Shown piece after piece: positions 24,453-32,417 of a DNA stretch of 64,000 nt. The stretch spans positions 1 through 64,000 of the forward strand of contig CAJUAO010000015.1 in assembly GCA_910584685.1 (NCBI GenBank), read 5' to 3'. How positions within the stretch are numbered: position 1 is the first letter of the stretch; each line of letters opens with the position of its first letter. The notes below the pieces were generated by a model, which saw only the letters and a program-made list of their open reading frames with translations, was not told the origin of the DNA and did not search any database. The position numbers were made by a program, and so were the translations under genes. The DNA is from an uncultured Lachnospiraceae bacterium. Lineage in GTDB: Bacteria; Bacillota; Clostridia; Lachnospirales; Lachnospiraceae.

Positions 24453-26120
24453 TTGAAGGTAGAAGAAAACGCGAAAATAAGAATCATACCCCTTGGCGGA
24501 CTTGAGGCAATAGGTATGAATATGACGGCATTTGAATATGAAGACAGTATAGTAGTAGTAGATTGCGGCTTATCCTTTCCGGATGATGAGATGCTTGGAA
24601 TAGACCTTGTTATACCTGATATAACATATCTTAAGGATAATATACACAAAATAAAGGGCTTTGTCATAACCCATGGACATGAGGACCATATAGGAGCGCT
24701 GCCTTATGTTCTCAAGGAGATAAATGTGCCTATTTACGCAACAAAGCTTACCCTCGGCATTATTGAGGGAAAGCTTAAGGAGCATGGAATTGAGAAGACA
24801 GTAAAGAAAAAGATTGTAAAGTACGGTCAGACTATTAATTTAGGAGCATTCAGAATAGAATTTATAAAGGTCAACCACAGTATTGCCGATGCGGCAGGTC
24901 TTGCCATATTTACTCCGGCAGGTCTTATAGTTCACACGGGGGATTTTAAGATTGACTATACGCCCCTTTTTGGCGATACTACAGACCTTACAAGGCTTGG
25001 AGAGCTTGGAAAGAAGGGAGTGCTTGCGCTTATGTGCGACAGTACCAACGCCACAAGGCCGGGCTTTACCAGCTCCGAAAGAAACATAGTAAAAACCATA
25101 GACCATATATTTGCTGAAAATTCAAAGCACAGAATTATTATTGCGACCTTTGCGTCAAATGTTGACAGAGTGCAGCAGTTTATTAATTCAGCAAATAAAT
25201 ATGGCAGAAAGGTGGTAGTGGAAGGCAGAAGCATGGTAAATATAGTCCAGACAGCAGGAGAGCTTGGATATCTTAATCTGCCGGAAAATACCATTATAGA
25301 TATAGAGGAACTGAAAAATTATACGGACGACCAGGTTACTATTATAACAACGGGAAGTCAGGGAGAATCCATGGCGGCGTTGTCACGTATGGCGGCATCC
25401 CTTCATAGAAAGATTACAATAAAGCCGGGAGATACGGTTATTTTCAGCTCAAATCCTATACCAGGCAATGAAAAGGCAGTATCAAAGGTTATAAATGAGC
25501 TTCAGATGCAGGGAGCAAACGTTATTTTTCAGGATACCCACGTATCGGGACATGCGTGTCAGGAGGAAATAAAGCTTCTTTATTCTTTGGTTAAGCCTAA
25601 ATATGCCATTCCCCTTCACGGAGAGTACAGGCACAGGAGGGCCCAGGCTGAGCTTGCAGAGGCTATGGGGCTGCCAAAGGAAAATATATTTATTCTTTCA
25701 TCAGGAGACGTCCTTGAGCTTAGTGAGAAGGAGGGTACAACAAGAGAAACCGTGCAGGCGGGAAGCATACTTGTAGACGGTCTTGGAGTAGGCGATGTCG
25801 GAAACATAGTTTTAAGAGACAGGCAAAACCTTGCAGAGAACGGTATTATCATAGTTGTAATGACCTTTGAAAAGTACAGTAACCAGCTTCTTGCCGGTCC
25901 TGATATTGTATCAAGGGGCTTTGTGTATGTAAGAGAAGCAGAAAACCTCCTTGAGGATGCAAGAAACATAGTTAACGATGCAGTTCTTGACTGTGTTGAC
26001 AGAAATATATCTGACTGGGGCAAGATTAAAATGATAGTAAAGGATACCTTAAGCGATTATCTTTGGAAAAAGATTAAGCGAAATCCTATGATTTTACCTA
26101 TTATTATGGAAGTTGAATAA
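24453..26120 (+). CDS. rnj: Ribonuclease J
   Basis: The 555-aa beta-CASP metallo-beta-lactamase ribonuclease has the metal motif HGHEDHIGALPYV (His74, His76, Asp78, His79), the beta-CASP block with GSQGE, and a C-terminal RNase J domain. It is a 5'-3' exo- and endoribonuclease of mRNA decay and rRNA maturation. The start is TTG at 24453, supported by GGAGG at 24441-24445 and the natural N-terminus; no ATG is available close by. Only one RNase J is in the window, so J1 or J2 cannot be assigned. Confidence 0.95.
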   Translation: MKVEENAKIRIIPLGGLEAIGMNMTAFEYEDSIVVVDCGLSFPDDEMLGIDLVIPDITYLKDNIHKIKGFVITHGHEDHIGALPYVLKEINVPIYATKLTLGIIEGKLKEHGIEKTVKKKIVKYGQTINLGAFRIEFIKVNHSIADAAGLAIFTPAGLIVHTGDFKIDYTPLFGDTTDLTRLGELGKKGVLALMCDSTNATRPGFTSSERNIVKTIDHIFAENSKHRIIIATFASNVDRVQQFINSANKYGRKVVVEGRSMVNIVQTAGELGYLNLPENTIIDIEELKNYTDDQVTIITTGSQGESMAALSRMAASLHRKITIKPGDTVIFSSNPIPGNEKAVSKVINELQMQGANVIFQDTHVSGHACQEEIKLLYSLVKPKYAIPLHGEYRHRRAQAELAEAMGLPKENIFILSSGDVLELSEKEGTTRETVQAGSILVDGLGVGDVGNIVLRDRQNLAENGIIIVVMTFEKYSNQLLAGPDIVSRGFVYVREAENLLEDARNIVNDAVLDCVDRNISDWGKIKMIVKDTLSDYLWKKIKRNPMILPIIMEVE

Positions 26121-26175
26121 TGCATAGTCACAAATTCCTATTTAGGCAGTATGGCAGCAAGTCTGTGATATGCAT
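26120..26175 (+). other. Stem-loop directly after the RNase J gene
   Basis: atgcatagtcaca (26120-26132) pairs with tgtgatatgcat (26164-26175) with one bulged base and a 31-nt loop. The stem begins at the last base of the rnj stop codon and lacks a U-run, so it is more likely an RNA stability or processing element than a terminator. Confidence 0.55.
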
Positions 26176-26221
26176 GGATGTATGGGTATATATAAAATAT
26201 AGAAAGGCATGGTAGTATAAA

Positions 26222-26560
26222 ATGTCCGAGGATATTATTAACAGCTCAAAGCAGCTGAATACGCTTATAAGAGAGAGCGAGGAATATCAGAAGTATTGTC
26301 TTTATAAAAAGGAGCTTTCTCAGATACCGGAGCTGTATGAGCGTGTTCAGGAGTTTAGAAAAAGAAATTTTGTGCTTCAGATTGAGGCGGAAACATATGA
26401 CAGGGAAGCGGCCTCAAGGCTTTCAGACGAGTTTAGGGCAATACTTGAAAACCCGTTGGCTGCTTCATATCTTAATGCAGAGCTTGCCTTTTGCAAAATG
26501 TCACAGCGTATCTTCAGAGAGGTATGTGACGATATAGAGCTAGAATTAGACTTTTTATAA
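26222..26560 (+). CDS. YlbF/YmcA family protein
   Basis: The 112-aa all-helical protein has the YlbF/DUF964 pattern (NTLIRESEEYQKYCLYKKEL, VQEFRKRNFVLQIE, then NPLAASYLNAELAFCKM). In Bacillus, YlbF, YmcA and YaaT form a complex that steers RNase Y mRNA maturation, competence and biofilm. Its position right after RNase J fits an RNA-decay role. Ribosome site gaaaggcatgg is fairly far from the ATG. Which Bacillus paralogue it matches cannot be decided from sequence alone. Confidence 0.85.
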   Translation: MSEDIINSSKQLNTLIRESEEYQKYCLYKKELSQIPELYERVQEFRKRNFVLQIEAETYDREAASRLSDEFRAILENPLAASYLNAELAFCKMSQRIFREVCDDIELELDFL

Positions 26561-26573
26561 ATGGAGTACGAAG

Positions 26574-27143
26574 ATGGGAAAAGAAGCTGACAATAAAGAT
26601 ATGGACAGAAAAAAAGCCGTCAGGGTGCCTGCTGCCGGGGTACATGCCGGTAAGCAGGGCAATGGGGTAAAGCAGGCAGCCGCAGTTAAACAGCCAAATG
26701 CAGTAAAACAGGCAGGTACGGCAAAACATTCAAATGTAAAAAAGGCAGGTAAAAACCGTAAAAAGTCAAAGAATATTGCAAAAAAAAGCGCATCTGTTTT
26801 TTCAAAAATCACCTTTAAGGCTGCAATGTATATAATAGGAGCAGTATTGGTTGTTTTAATCAGCAGGAGTGCCTTTGCCTTTGGGGAAAAGATTTTTTCA
26901 GAGGAGGGCATGGCGGAAAAAGGAAAGGGACAGGAGGTAGTGATAACTATACCTGCAGACGCTTCTACAGGCGAGGTTGCCTCTATACTGAAAAAAAACG
27001 GACTTATAGAAAGTGAGCTTGTGTTTAAGATACAGACCATGCTGTATGAGGCAGAAATATATTCCGGTACATATACCGTAAACACGGAATACAGTCCTGA
27101 GGAAATTATAGAGGCTCTTAGACCGAAGAAAGAGGAAAAATAG
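26574..27143 (+). CDS. Short MltG/YceG-like membrane protein without catalytic domain
   Basis: The 189-aa protein has a basic Lys/Ala-rich cytoplasmic N-terminus of about 75 residues, one membrane helix (about 83-103) and an extracellular part of about 75 residues (VVITIPADASTGEVASILKK, YSGTYTVNTEYSPEEIIEAL). That part resembles the LysM-like N-terminal domain of the endolytic transglycosylase MltG. Full MltG is about 340-380 residues; the YceG catalytic domain is absent, and the reading frame ends cleanly 9 bp before trmR with no remnant. It occupies the position of yrrL (mltG) beside trmR in Bacillus. Its role may be peptidoglycan binding or regulation. Confidence 0.72.
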   Translation: MGKEADNKDMDRKKAVRVPAAGVHAGKQGNGVKQAAAVKQPNAVKQAGTAKHSNVKKAGKNRKKSKNIAKKSASVFSKITFKAAMYIIGAVLVVLISRSAFAFGEKIFSEEGMAEKGKGQEVVITIPADASTGEVASILKKNGLIESELVFKIQTMLYEAEIYSGTYTVNTEYSPEEIIEALRPKKEEK

Positions 27144-27152
27144 GTAAAAGCC

Positions 27153-27797
27153 ATGATTGTAAATGAAAGAATTGTATCTTATATTCACTCGCTGGAGAGG
27201 GATAACAGTCCTATATTGGAAGAGGTGGCAGAATACGCAGAAAAGATGGATGTGCCGATTATCCGGAAGGAGGTTGAAGGCTTTATAAGGGTGCTTTTGG
27301 AAATGAAAAAGCCAAAGAAGCTCCTTGAGCTTGGAACTGCAATAGGATATTCGGCAATTCTTATGAGTGAGTATCTTGATGAGGGCGGAACAATAGTAAC
27401 CATTGAAAATTATGATAAGCGTATACCTGTGGCAAGGGAAAATATAAAAAAGGCAGGCAAGGAAAAAATAATTACCCTTATTGAAGGGGATGCATTAAGT
27501 ATACTTCCAAATCTTGAGCCCTCCTTTGATTTTGTGTTTATGGATGCGGCAAAGGCACAGTATATAAATTTTCTTCCCCATGTAATGAGACTTCTTGACA
27601 ATCAGGGGATATTGCTGGCGGACAATGTGCTTCAGGAGGGAGACATAATAGAGTCAAGATACGCTGTTGCAAGGAGAGACAGAACAATACACGGAAGAAT
27701 GAGAGAGTTTTTATATGAGATAAAGCATATGGAAAATCTTACAACGGCTATTATTCCTATAGGAGACGGAATGTCCCTCAGCATAAAAAGGTGTTAG
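27153..27797 (+). CDS. trmR: O-methyltransferase, tRNA ho5U34 methylase TrmR-like
   Basis: The 214-aa class I SAM methyltransferase of the COMT-like family has LLELGTAIGYSAILMSEYL as motif I and FVFMDAAKAQY carrying the metal-binding Asp. Bacillus TrmR (YrrM), found between mltG and the trhP genes, methylates 5-hydroxyuridine at tRNA wobble position 34 to 5-methoxyuridine. The same order is seen here (MltG-like, this gene, U32 peptidase), so TrmR is the favoured assignment; a small-molecule catechol methylase is the alternative. Confidence 0.82.
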   Translation: MIVNERIVSYIHSLERDNSPILEEVAEYAEKMDVPIIRKEVEGFIRVLLEMKKPKKLLELGTAIGYSAILMSEYLDEGGTIVTIENYDKRIPVARENIKKAGKEKIITLIEGDALSILPNLEPSFDFVFMDAAKAQYINFLPHVMRLLDNQGILLADNVLQEGDIIESRYAVARRDRTIHGRMREFLYEIKHMENLTTAIIPIGDGMSLSIKRC

Positions 27798-27828
27798 GCT
27801 TAAAAAAGCCGGATAACGGAGGATTATT

Positions 27829-29061
27829 ATGTACGGAAGACCTGAATTATTAATACCTGCAAGCAGTCTTGAGGTTCTTAAGATTGCAGTTATATATGGC
27901 GCAGATGCAGTTTATATAGGCGGGGAGGCCTTCGGTCTCAGAGCTAAGGCAAAAAATTTCACGCCGGAGGATATGAAGGAGGGTGTGAAATTTGCCCACG
28001 AGCATAATGTAAAGGTGTATGTTACGGCGAATATCCTTGCCCATAATAAGGATTTGGAGGGCGTAAGGGAATACTTTAAAGAGCTTAAGGAGTTTAAGGA
28101 GCTTAAGCCTGACGCCTTAATTATTTCAGACCCTGCAATATTTACCATTGCAAGGGAAATACTTCCTGATATGGAGCTGCATATCAGCACCCAGGCAAAT
28201 AATACTAACTACGGAACATACAATTTCTGGTACAGGCTTGGAGCAAAGCGTGTAGTTACCGCAAGAGAGCTGTCCTTAGAGGAAATAAAGGAAATAAGGG
28301 AAAATATACCACAGGATATGGAGATAGAAACCTTTGTACACGGAGCCATGTGTATTTCATATTCGGGAAGATGTCTTTTAAGCAGCTTTATGGCAGGAAG
28401 AGATGCCAATCAGGGAGCGTGCACCCACCCGTGCCGCTGGAAATATGCCGTTGTTGAGGAGTCAAGGCCGGGACAGTATATGCCTGTATATGAAAACGAA
28501 AGAGGCACCTATATATTTAATTCAAAGGATTTGTGTATGATAGAGCATATACCGGAGCTTATGGAGGCAGGCATAGACAGCTTTAAGGTAGAGGGAAGAA
28601 TGAAAACAGCTCTCTATGTGGCTGCTGTAGCCAGAACATATCGCATGGCTATGGACGACTATGAAAAATCGCCTGATTATTACAGGAAGAGAATACCCCT
28701 TTATAAATCGGAGATAGCAAAGTGTACCTACAGACAGTATACAACAGGCTTTTTTTTCGGGAAGCCCGATGAGAATACCCAGATATATGACAGCAACACT
28801 TACGTTAAGGAATATACCTACCTTGGCATTATAAACGGGGAAGTAAACGGAAAATACAGGATAGAGCAGAGAAATAAGTTTTCTGTAGGCGAGGAGATAG
28901 AGGTAATGAAGCCGGACGGTGAAAATATTGCCGCTACAGTAAAGCTGATAGAGGATGAAGAAGGAAAAACCATGGAAAGCGCCCCTCATCCACAGCAGGT
29001 ACTTTACATTGATTTGGGAATCAAGCTTGATATATACGATATATTAAGAAGAAAGGAATAA
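27829..29061 (+). CDS. trhP: U32-family protein, tRNA wobble hydroxylation TrhP-like
   Basis: The 410-aa peptidase U32 family protein starts PELLIPASSLEVLKIAVIYG and has DAVYIGGEAFGLRA and the conserved cysteines of CISYSGRCLLSS, ACTHPCRW. Although named for a protease, the YegQ/YrrO branch is TrhP, which together with iron-sulfur chemistry and prephenate makes 5-hydroxyuridine at position 34 of tRNA. It follows trmR by 31 bp, giving hydroxylation and methylation in one operon. Bacillus has two copies (YrrN and YrrO); only this one is present here. GGAGG precedes the ATG. Confidence 0.87.
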   Translation: MYGRPELLIPASSLEVLKIAVIYGADAVYIGGEAFGLRAKAKNFTPEDMKEGVKFAHEHNVKVYVTANILAHNKDLEGVREYFKELKEFKELKPDALIISDPAIFTIAREILPDMELHISTQANNTNYGTYNFWYRLGAKRVVTARELSLEEIKEIRENIPQDMEIETFVHGAMCISYSGRCLLSSFMAGRDANQGACTHPCRWKYAVVEESRPGQYMPVYENERGTYIFNSKDLCMIEHIPELMEAGIDSFKVEGRMKTALYVAAVARTYRMAMDDYEKSPDYYRKRIPLYKSEIAKCTYRQYTTGFFFGKPDENTQIYDSNTYVKEYTYLGIINGEVNGKYRIEQRNKFSVGEEIEVMKPDGENIAATVKLIEDEEGKTMESAPHPQQVLYIDLGIKLDIYDILRRKE

Positions 29062-29090
29062 AAATCTCCGGTTAAGGGAGTGGTTAAAAT

Positions 29091-29129
29091 AAAGAGGCTG
29101 CCGCATTTTCTTATTTGGGCAGCCTCTTT
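29091..29129. terminator. Bidirectional terminator trhP / sigK
   Basis: AAAGAGGCTGCC (29091-29102) and GGCAGCCTCTTT (29118-29129) form a 12-bp perfect stem with a 15-nt loop. A second arm pair TGGTTAA (29081-29087) and TTAACCA (29139-29145) brackets it and includes the sigK stop codon. It separates convergent genes. Confidence 0.9.
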
Positions 29130-29138
29130 GTTTTATGC

Positions 29139-29762
29139 TTAACCATCCAGAGCTTTTTTAAGCTTTTCTAAGCATTTTTTTTCTATTCTGCTTACATAGC
29201 TTCTGGAAATACCAAGCTTGGCGGCGATTTCCCTTTGAGTTGTCTCCTTTTCTCCAAAAAGACCGTATCTTTTTTTTATAATATTAAATTCAAAGGGAGT
29301 AAGCAGCTTTTCTATATTTTTAAATAACCAAAATAGCTGTTCGTTTGTGGCATATTCAGACAGCATATCCTTAGAGTCAGATTCTATAATATCTAAAAGG
29401 CTTATGGAATTTCCATCCTTGTCTGTGCCGAGAGGCTCATACAGACTAACCTCTCTGCTTTTTTTCTTCTCACTCCTGAAGTACATTAATATTTCATTTT
29501 CAATACATTTACTGGCATAGGTTACAAGACGGTTTCCCTTGGAAGGGTCAAAGGTATTTATTGCCTTAATCAGTCCGATAGTGCCAATGGATATAATATC
29601 ATCAAAATCCTTGTCGGATGAGTGATATTTTTTTGCAATATGTGCTACCAGACGCATGTTACATTCTACCAGTGTATTACGTGCCTCCATGTCACCACCC
29701 TTAAGGCGGCTTAAAAGCTTTTCTTCCTCAATGATGCTGGGGGGTTCTTTAAAGGTCTTCAA
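29139..29762 (-). CDS. sigK: Sporulation sigma factor SigK-like
   Basis: The 207-aa sigma-70 family protein has region 2 (CNMRLVAHIAKKYHSSDKD, IGTIGLIKAINTFDPSKG, YFRSEKKKSREVSL) and region 4 (REIAAKLGISRSYVSRIEKK), closest to SigK/SigE. The start is TTG at 29762, six bases after GGAGG (29768-29772); a frame extension to 29783 has no ribosome site. Counted from this start the protein begins where mature Bacillus SigK begins, so there is no hydrophobic pro-sequence, as in Clostridioides difficile. The gene is whole, with no skin-like insertion. It implies late mother-cell gene expression during sporulation. Confidence 0.87.
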   Translation of the reverse strand: MKTFKEPPSIIEEEKLLSRLKGGDMEARNTLVECNMRLVAHIAKKYHSSDKDFDDIISIGTIGLIKAINTFDPSKGNRLVTYASKCIENEILMYFRSEKKKSREVSLYEPLGTDKDGNSISLLDIIESDSKDMLSEYATNEQLFWLFKNIEKLLTPFEFNIIKKRYGLFGEKETTQREIAAKLGISRSYVSRIEKKCLEKLKKALDG

Positions 29763-29819
29763 TGCTACCTCCTGACGGCACATAAACCGAAGTCAAAGGG
29801 TTACTATATAATATGAAGA

Positions 29820-29884
29820 AAAGGCAATTTAGGTGCCTTTCCAAATAAAATATTGTTTACATTGAAGAAACCTTGTGGTAAATT
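29820..29884 (+). promoter_or_regulatory. Promoter and hairpin before the DUF6472 gene
   Basis: TTTACA (29856-29861), 17 bp, TAAATT (29879-29884) is a plausible sigma-A promoter. Just upstream AAAGGCA/TGCCTTT (29820-29826 with 29834-29840) forms a 7-bp stem that could end leftward or rightward transcripts. No clear promoter for sigK was recognised in this divergent gap. Confidence 0.5.
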
Positions 29885-29933
29885 GTAATTAGTTTATGCA
29901 ATATATGCATATATGAAAGGAACCGGGTGGCAT

Positions 29934-30113
29934 ATGAAACAGACAAATTGTGATTACTGCAGTAATTTTGTATATGACGAGGAATACGAAAATTATATGT
30001 GTGTGATAAATCTTGACGAGGATGAGGCAGTAAGGCTTATGTGCGATGAATACTATAATTGTCCCTATTTTCAAATGGAGGATGAATATAAGATAGTGAG
30101 AAAGCAGATGTAA
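29934..30113 (+). CDS. Small Cys-rich DUF6472-like protein
   Basis: The 59-aa acidic protein has CDYC at the N-terminus and three more cysteines (VINLDE region, MCDEYYNCPYF), a set able to bind one metal ion, and ends DDEYKIVRKQM-like. It resembles the small DUF6472 family of Lachnospiraceae; function unknown. ATG 29934 is preferred over the one 21 bp upstream because GGAACCGGGTGG precedes it. It is followed 30 bp later by the J-domain protein, suggesting an operon. Confidence 0.72.
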   Translation: MKQTNCDYCSNFVYDEEYENYMCVINLDEDEAVRLMCDEYYNCPYFQMEDEYKIVRKQM

Positions 30114-30143
30114 CCGGAAACTTGAAAGGAGAAATAGAAATAT

Positions 30144-30662
30144 ATGAAGAGTCAGGTGAATTTTGTATATGATATAAGCGATGACCCTCAGAATGAGATA
30201 AAGCATTGGCTTTTTCTTGAGAATGTGAGACTGCAGCAGGAAAGGCAGGAATTGACTGAGGAAAGGCAGCAGCTTACTAAGGAAAAAAACTCTTTTGAGA
30301 GAGAAAAGAGAAGCTATCAGTCAGCGCTTGACGTACAGGAAAAAAGGCTTTTAAGGCAAAAGGAGCTGTTTGAAAAGCAGTGGCAGATAATGGAGAACGA
30401 GCTTAGGAGGATAGCAAAGGATAAGGCTAACATAGAGAGAGAAAAGGAAAATATAAAAAAGCTCCAAAATCAGGCAAAGAATATGACTCATGTGGGAGAA
30501 AGCCGCTTTTTTGCAGGAATATCCGGTCCTACGGGACTTAAAAAAAGATACAGGGAGCTTTTAAAGATATATCATCCTGACAATGAGGGGGGAGACGACG
30601 CAACGGTGCTTCTTATAAATCAGGAATATAAGAGTCTTAAGAGAAAATACGGTATTGACTAA
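30144..30662 (+). CDS. Coiled-coil protein with C-terminal J-domain
   Basis: The 172-aa protein has a long charged heptad-like helix (about residues 25-115, rich in Q, E, K, R) and a C-terminal J-domain-like end, with LKKRYRELLKIYHPD as helix II plus the HPD loop (His144-Pro145-Asp146) and LINQEYKSLKRKYG as helix III. The HPD triad is what stimulates DnaK ATPase. Classical DnaJ proteins carry the J-domain at the N-terminus; here it closes the protein, so the coiled coil would tether or dimerise it. GAAAGGAGAAA precedes the ATG, and a terminator follows. Confidence 0.8.
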   Translation: MKSQVNFVYDISDDPQNEIKHWLFLENVRLQQERQELTEERQQLTKEKNSFEREKRSYQSALDVQEKRLLRQKELFEKQWQIMENELRRIAKDKANIEREKENIKKLQNQAKNMTHVGESRFFAGISGPTGLKKRYRELLKIYHPDNEGGDDATVLLINQEYKSLKRKYGID

Positions 30663-30703
30663 ATTAGTAATAAATGATATGATTAAAAATCATCAATCAA
30701 AAG

Positions 30704-30724
30704 CAGGGCTATGCCCTGTTTTTT
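30704..30724 (+). terminator. Rho-independent terminator after the J-domain gene
   Basis: CAGGGC (30704-30709), loop tat, GCCCTG (30713-30718), then TTTTTT. Confidence 0.9.
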
Positions 30725-30832
30725 CTGTTTAAATAACAAATCTAAAGCGTGGAGAAAAATATTCAGGTTAATTTCATTAAAGCAAAAAATTGAAGTCTGA
30801 CAAAAAATATATTGAAAAGAGGTTTTTAAATC

Positions 30833-32362
30833 ATGTTTTGTAAAATCCATAGCGGAACCATAAGAGGAATAGAAATGCTGCCTGTGGAGATAGAGGTGGA
30901 CGTAAGTCCGGGCCTGCCTTCTCTTGATATGGTTGGTCTGTTAAGCTCAGAGGTAAGGGAGGCAAGGGAGAGAGTCCGGACGGCAGTTAAAAATATGGGA
31001 GAAACCATTCCGCCTAAAAGAATAACAATAAACCTGTCGCCTGCAGGAGTGAGAAAGGATGGAAGCGGCTTTGACCTGCCCATAGGAATAGGCATCCTTA
31101 CTGCCATAGGCGTCGTAAGTCCTGTTTATGATATGAATAGAACAGTAGTTGTGGGAGAATTAAGCCTTGATGGGAGATTAAGGGGAATAAGAGGCGCATT
31201 GGCAATAGCGGCCTCAGCAAAAGAAAAGGGCTATGAACGCATAATTTTGCCGGGAGAAAATGCGGGAGAAGCGGCAGTTGTCGAGGGTATAGATGTCATT
31301 GCAGCAGACAGCTTAAGAGACTGTACTGATATACTAAACGGCTTAAAAAAAGTAAAGGTTGAGAAGAATATAGTCAATCTGCATCCAGAGGATTTGCAGG
31401 ATGCGGGACAAAAGGAGGATTTTTCCGATGTAAACGGTCAGGAGGTATTAAAGAGAGCAGCAGTTATAGCGGCGGCAGGCAGGCATAATATACTTTTTAT
31501 CGGGCCGCCCGGAAGCGGAAAGACTATGGTTGCCTCCCGCATTGCCACTATTTTGCCGGCGCCGGACTTAAGGGAGTGTATAGAAATAACGAAAATACAT
31601 AGTATAGCAGGAGAGCTTAAGGGCGAAAGCTTTATAACGAAAAGGCCCTTTAGAAGTCCCCACCATACCATAACGGCAAGGGCTATGGCGGGAGGAGGAT
31701 TAAATGTAAGACCGGGGGAGATAACTCTTGCCCATAGGGGCGTGTTGTTTTTAGACGAAATGGCAGAGTATAAAAGAGAGGCCTTAGAGGTTTTAAGACA
31801 GCCAATGGAGAGCAAAAGGCTTGTAATTACAAGAACAAGCGGCGTATATGAATTTCCGGCAGATTTTATGCTGGTGGCGGCGGCTAATCCCTGCAGGTGC
31901 GGCTACTATCCTGACAGAAGCAGATGCAGATGTACGGAAAGAGAGGTAAATAATTATATAGGGAGGATAAGCGGGCCCCTTTTAAGCAGAATAGATATAA
32001 TGATAAGCTCACCTGTTATGAATGTAGGAGAATTACAGAAAAAAGTAATAAGGGAGACGTCCCTTGACCTTAGGAAAAAGGTAGAGGCTGTAAGGCTTAT
32101 ACAGTCAGAAAGATATAAGGGTACTGACATAAGCTTTAATTCCGATTTATCTCCCGGCGACATAAAAAAGTACTGCTATCTTGGTGAAGAGCAAAAAAAA
32201 TTTCTGAGGGATGTTTTACAGGTGATTAGTGTCAGTACAAGAACATATTATAAGATTATAAAGGTGTCAAGAACAATAGCCGACTTAGAGGGCGCCGTAA
32301 ACATAGAAAAAAGACATTTAGCGGAGGCAGCAGGTTACAGACCGGAGCTTGAAAAAGGCTAA
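30833..32362 (+). CDS. comM: YifB/ComM family Mg-chelatase-like AAA ATPase
   Basis: The 509-aa protein has the N-terminal ChlI-like domain (MFCKIHSGTIRGIE, PGLPSLDMVGL), Walker A IGPPGSGKTMVASR (about residues 223-236), Walker B LFLDEMAEYKREALEVLRQP, a Cys-rich loop (NPCRCGYYPDRSRCRC) and a C-terminal helical domain. ComM is a branch-migration helicase aiding integration of transformed DNA in Haemophilus and Vibrio. It is followed by dprA, another transformation gene. AAGAGG precedes the ATG. Confidence 0.93.
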   Translation: MFCKIHSGTIRGIEMLPVEIEVDVSPGLPSLDMVGLLSSEVREARERVRTAVKNMGETIPPKRITINLSPAGVRKDGSGFDLPIGIGILTAIGVVSPVYDMNRTVVVGELSLDGRLRGIRGALAIAASAKEKGYERIILPGENAGEAAVVEGIDVIAADSLRDCTDILNGLKKVKVEKNIVNLHPEDLQDAGQKEDFSDVNGQEVLKRAAVIAAAGRHNILFIGPPGSGKTMVASRIATILPAPDLRECIEITKIHSIAGELKGESFITKRPFRSPHHTITARAMAGGGLNVRPGEITLAHRGVLFLDEMAEYKREALEVLRQPMESKRLVITRTSGVYEFPADFMLVAAANPCRCGYYPDRSRCRCTEREVNNYIGRISGPLLSRIDIMISSPVMNVGELQKKVIRETSLDLRKKVEAVRLIQSERYKGTDISFNSDLSPGDIKKYCYLGEEQKKFLRDVLQVISVSTRTYYKIIKVSRTIADLEGAVNIEKRHLAEAAGYRPELEKG

Positions 32363-32417
32363 AGGGTATAAAAACGTAAGAATAACAGGATAAATGAGAG
32401 GAAAAATAATAGGATAA

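Noticed and set aside
26555..27154. 199-residue minus-strand frame opposite the MltG-like gene
   Set aside because: Phe/Ala/Cys-rich shadow frame without a ribosome site, opposite a gene with conserved domain similarity and good operon spacing.
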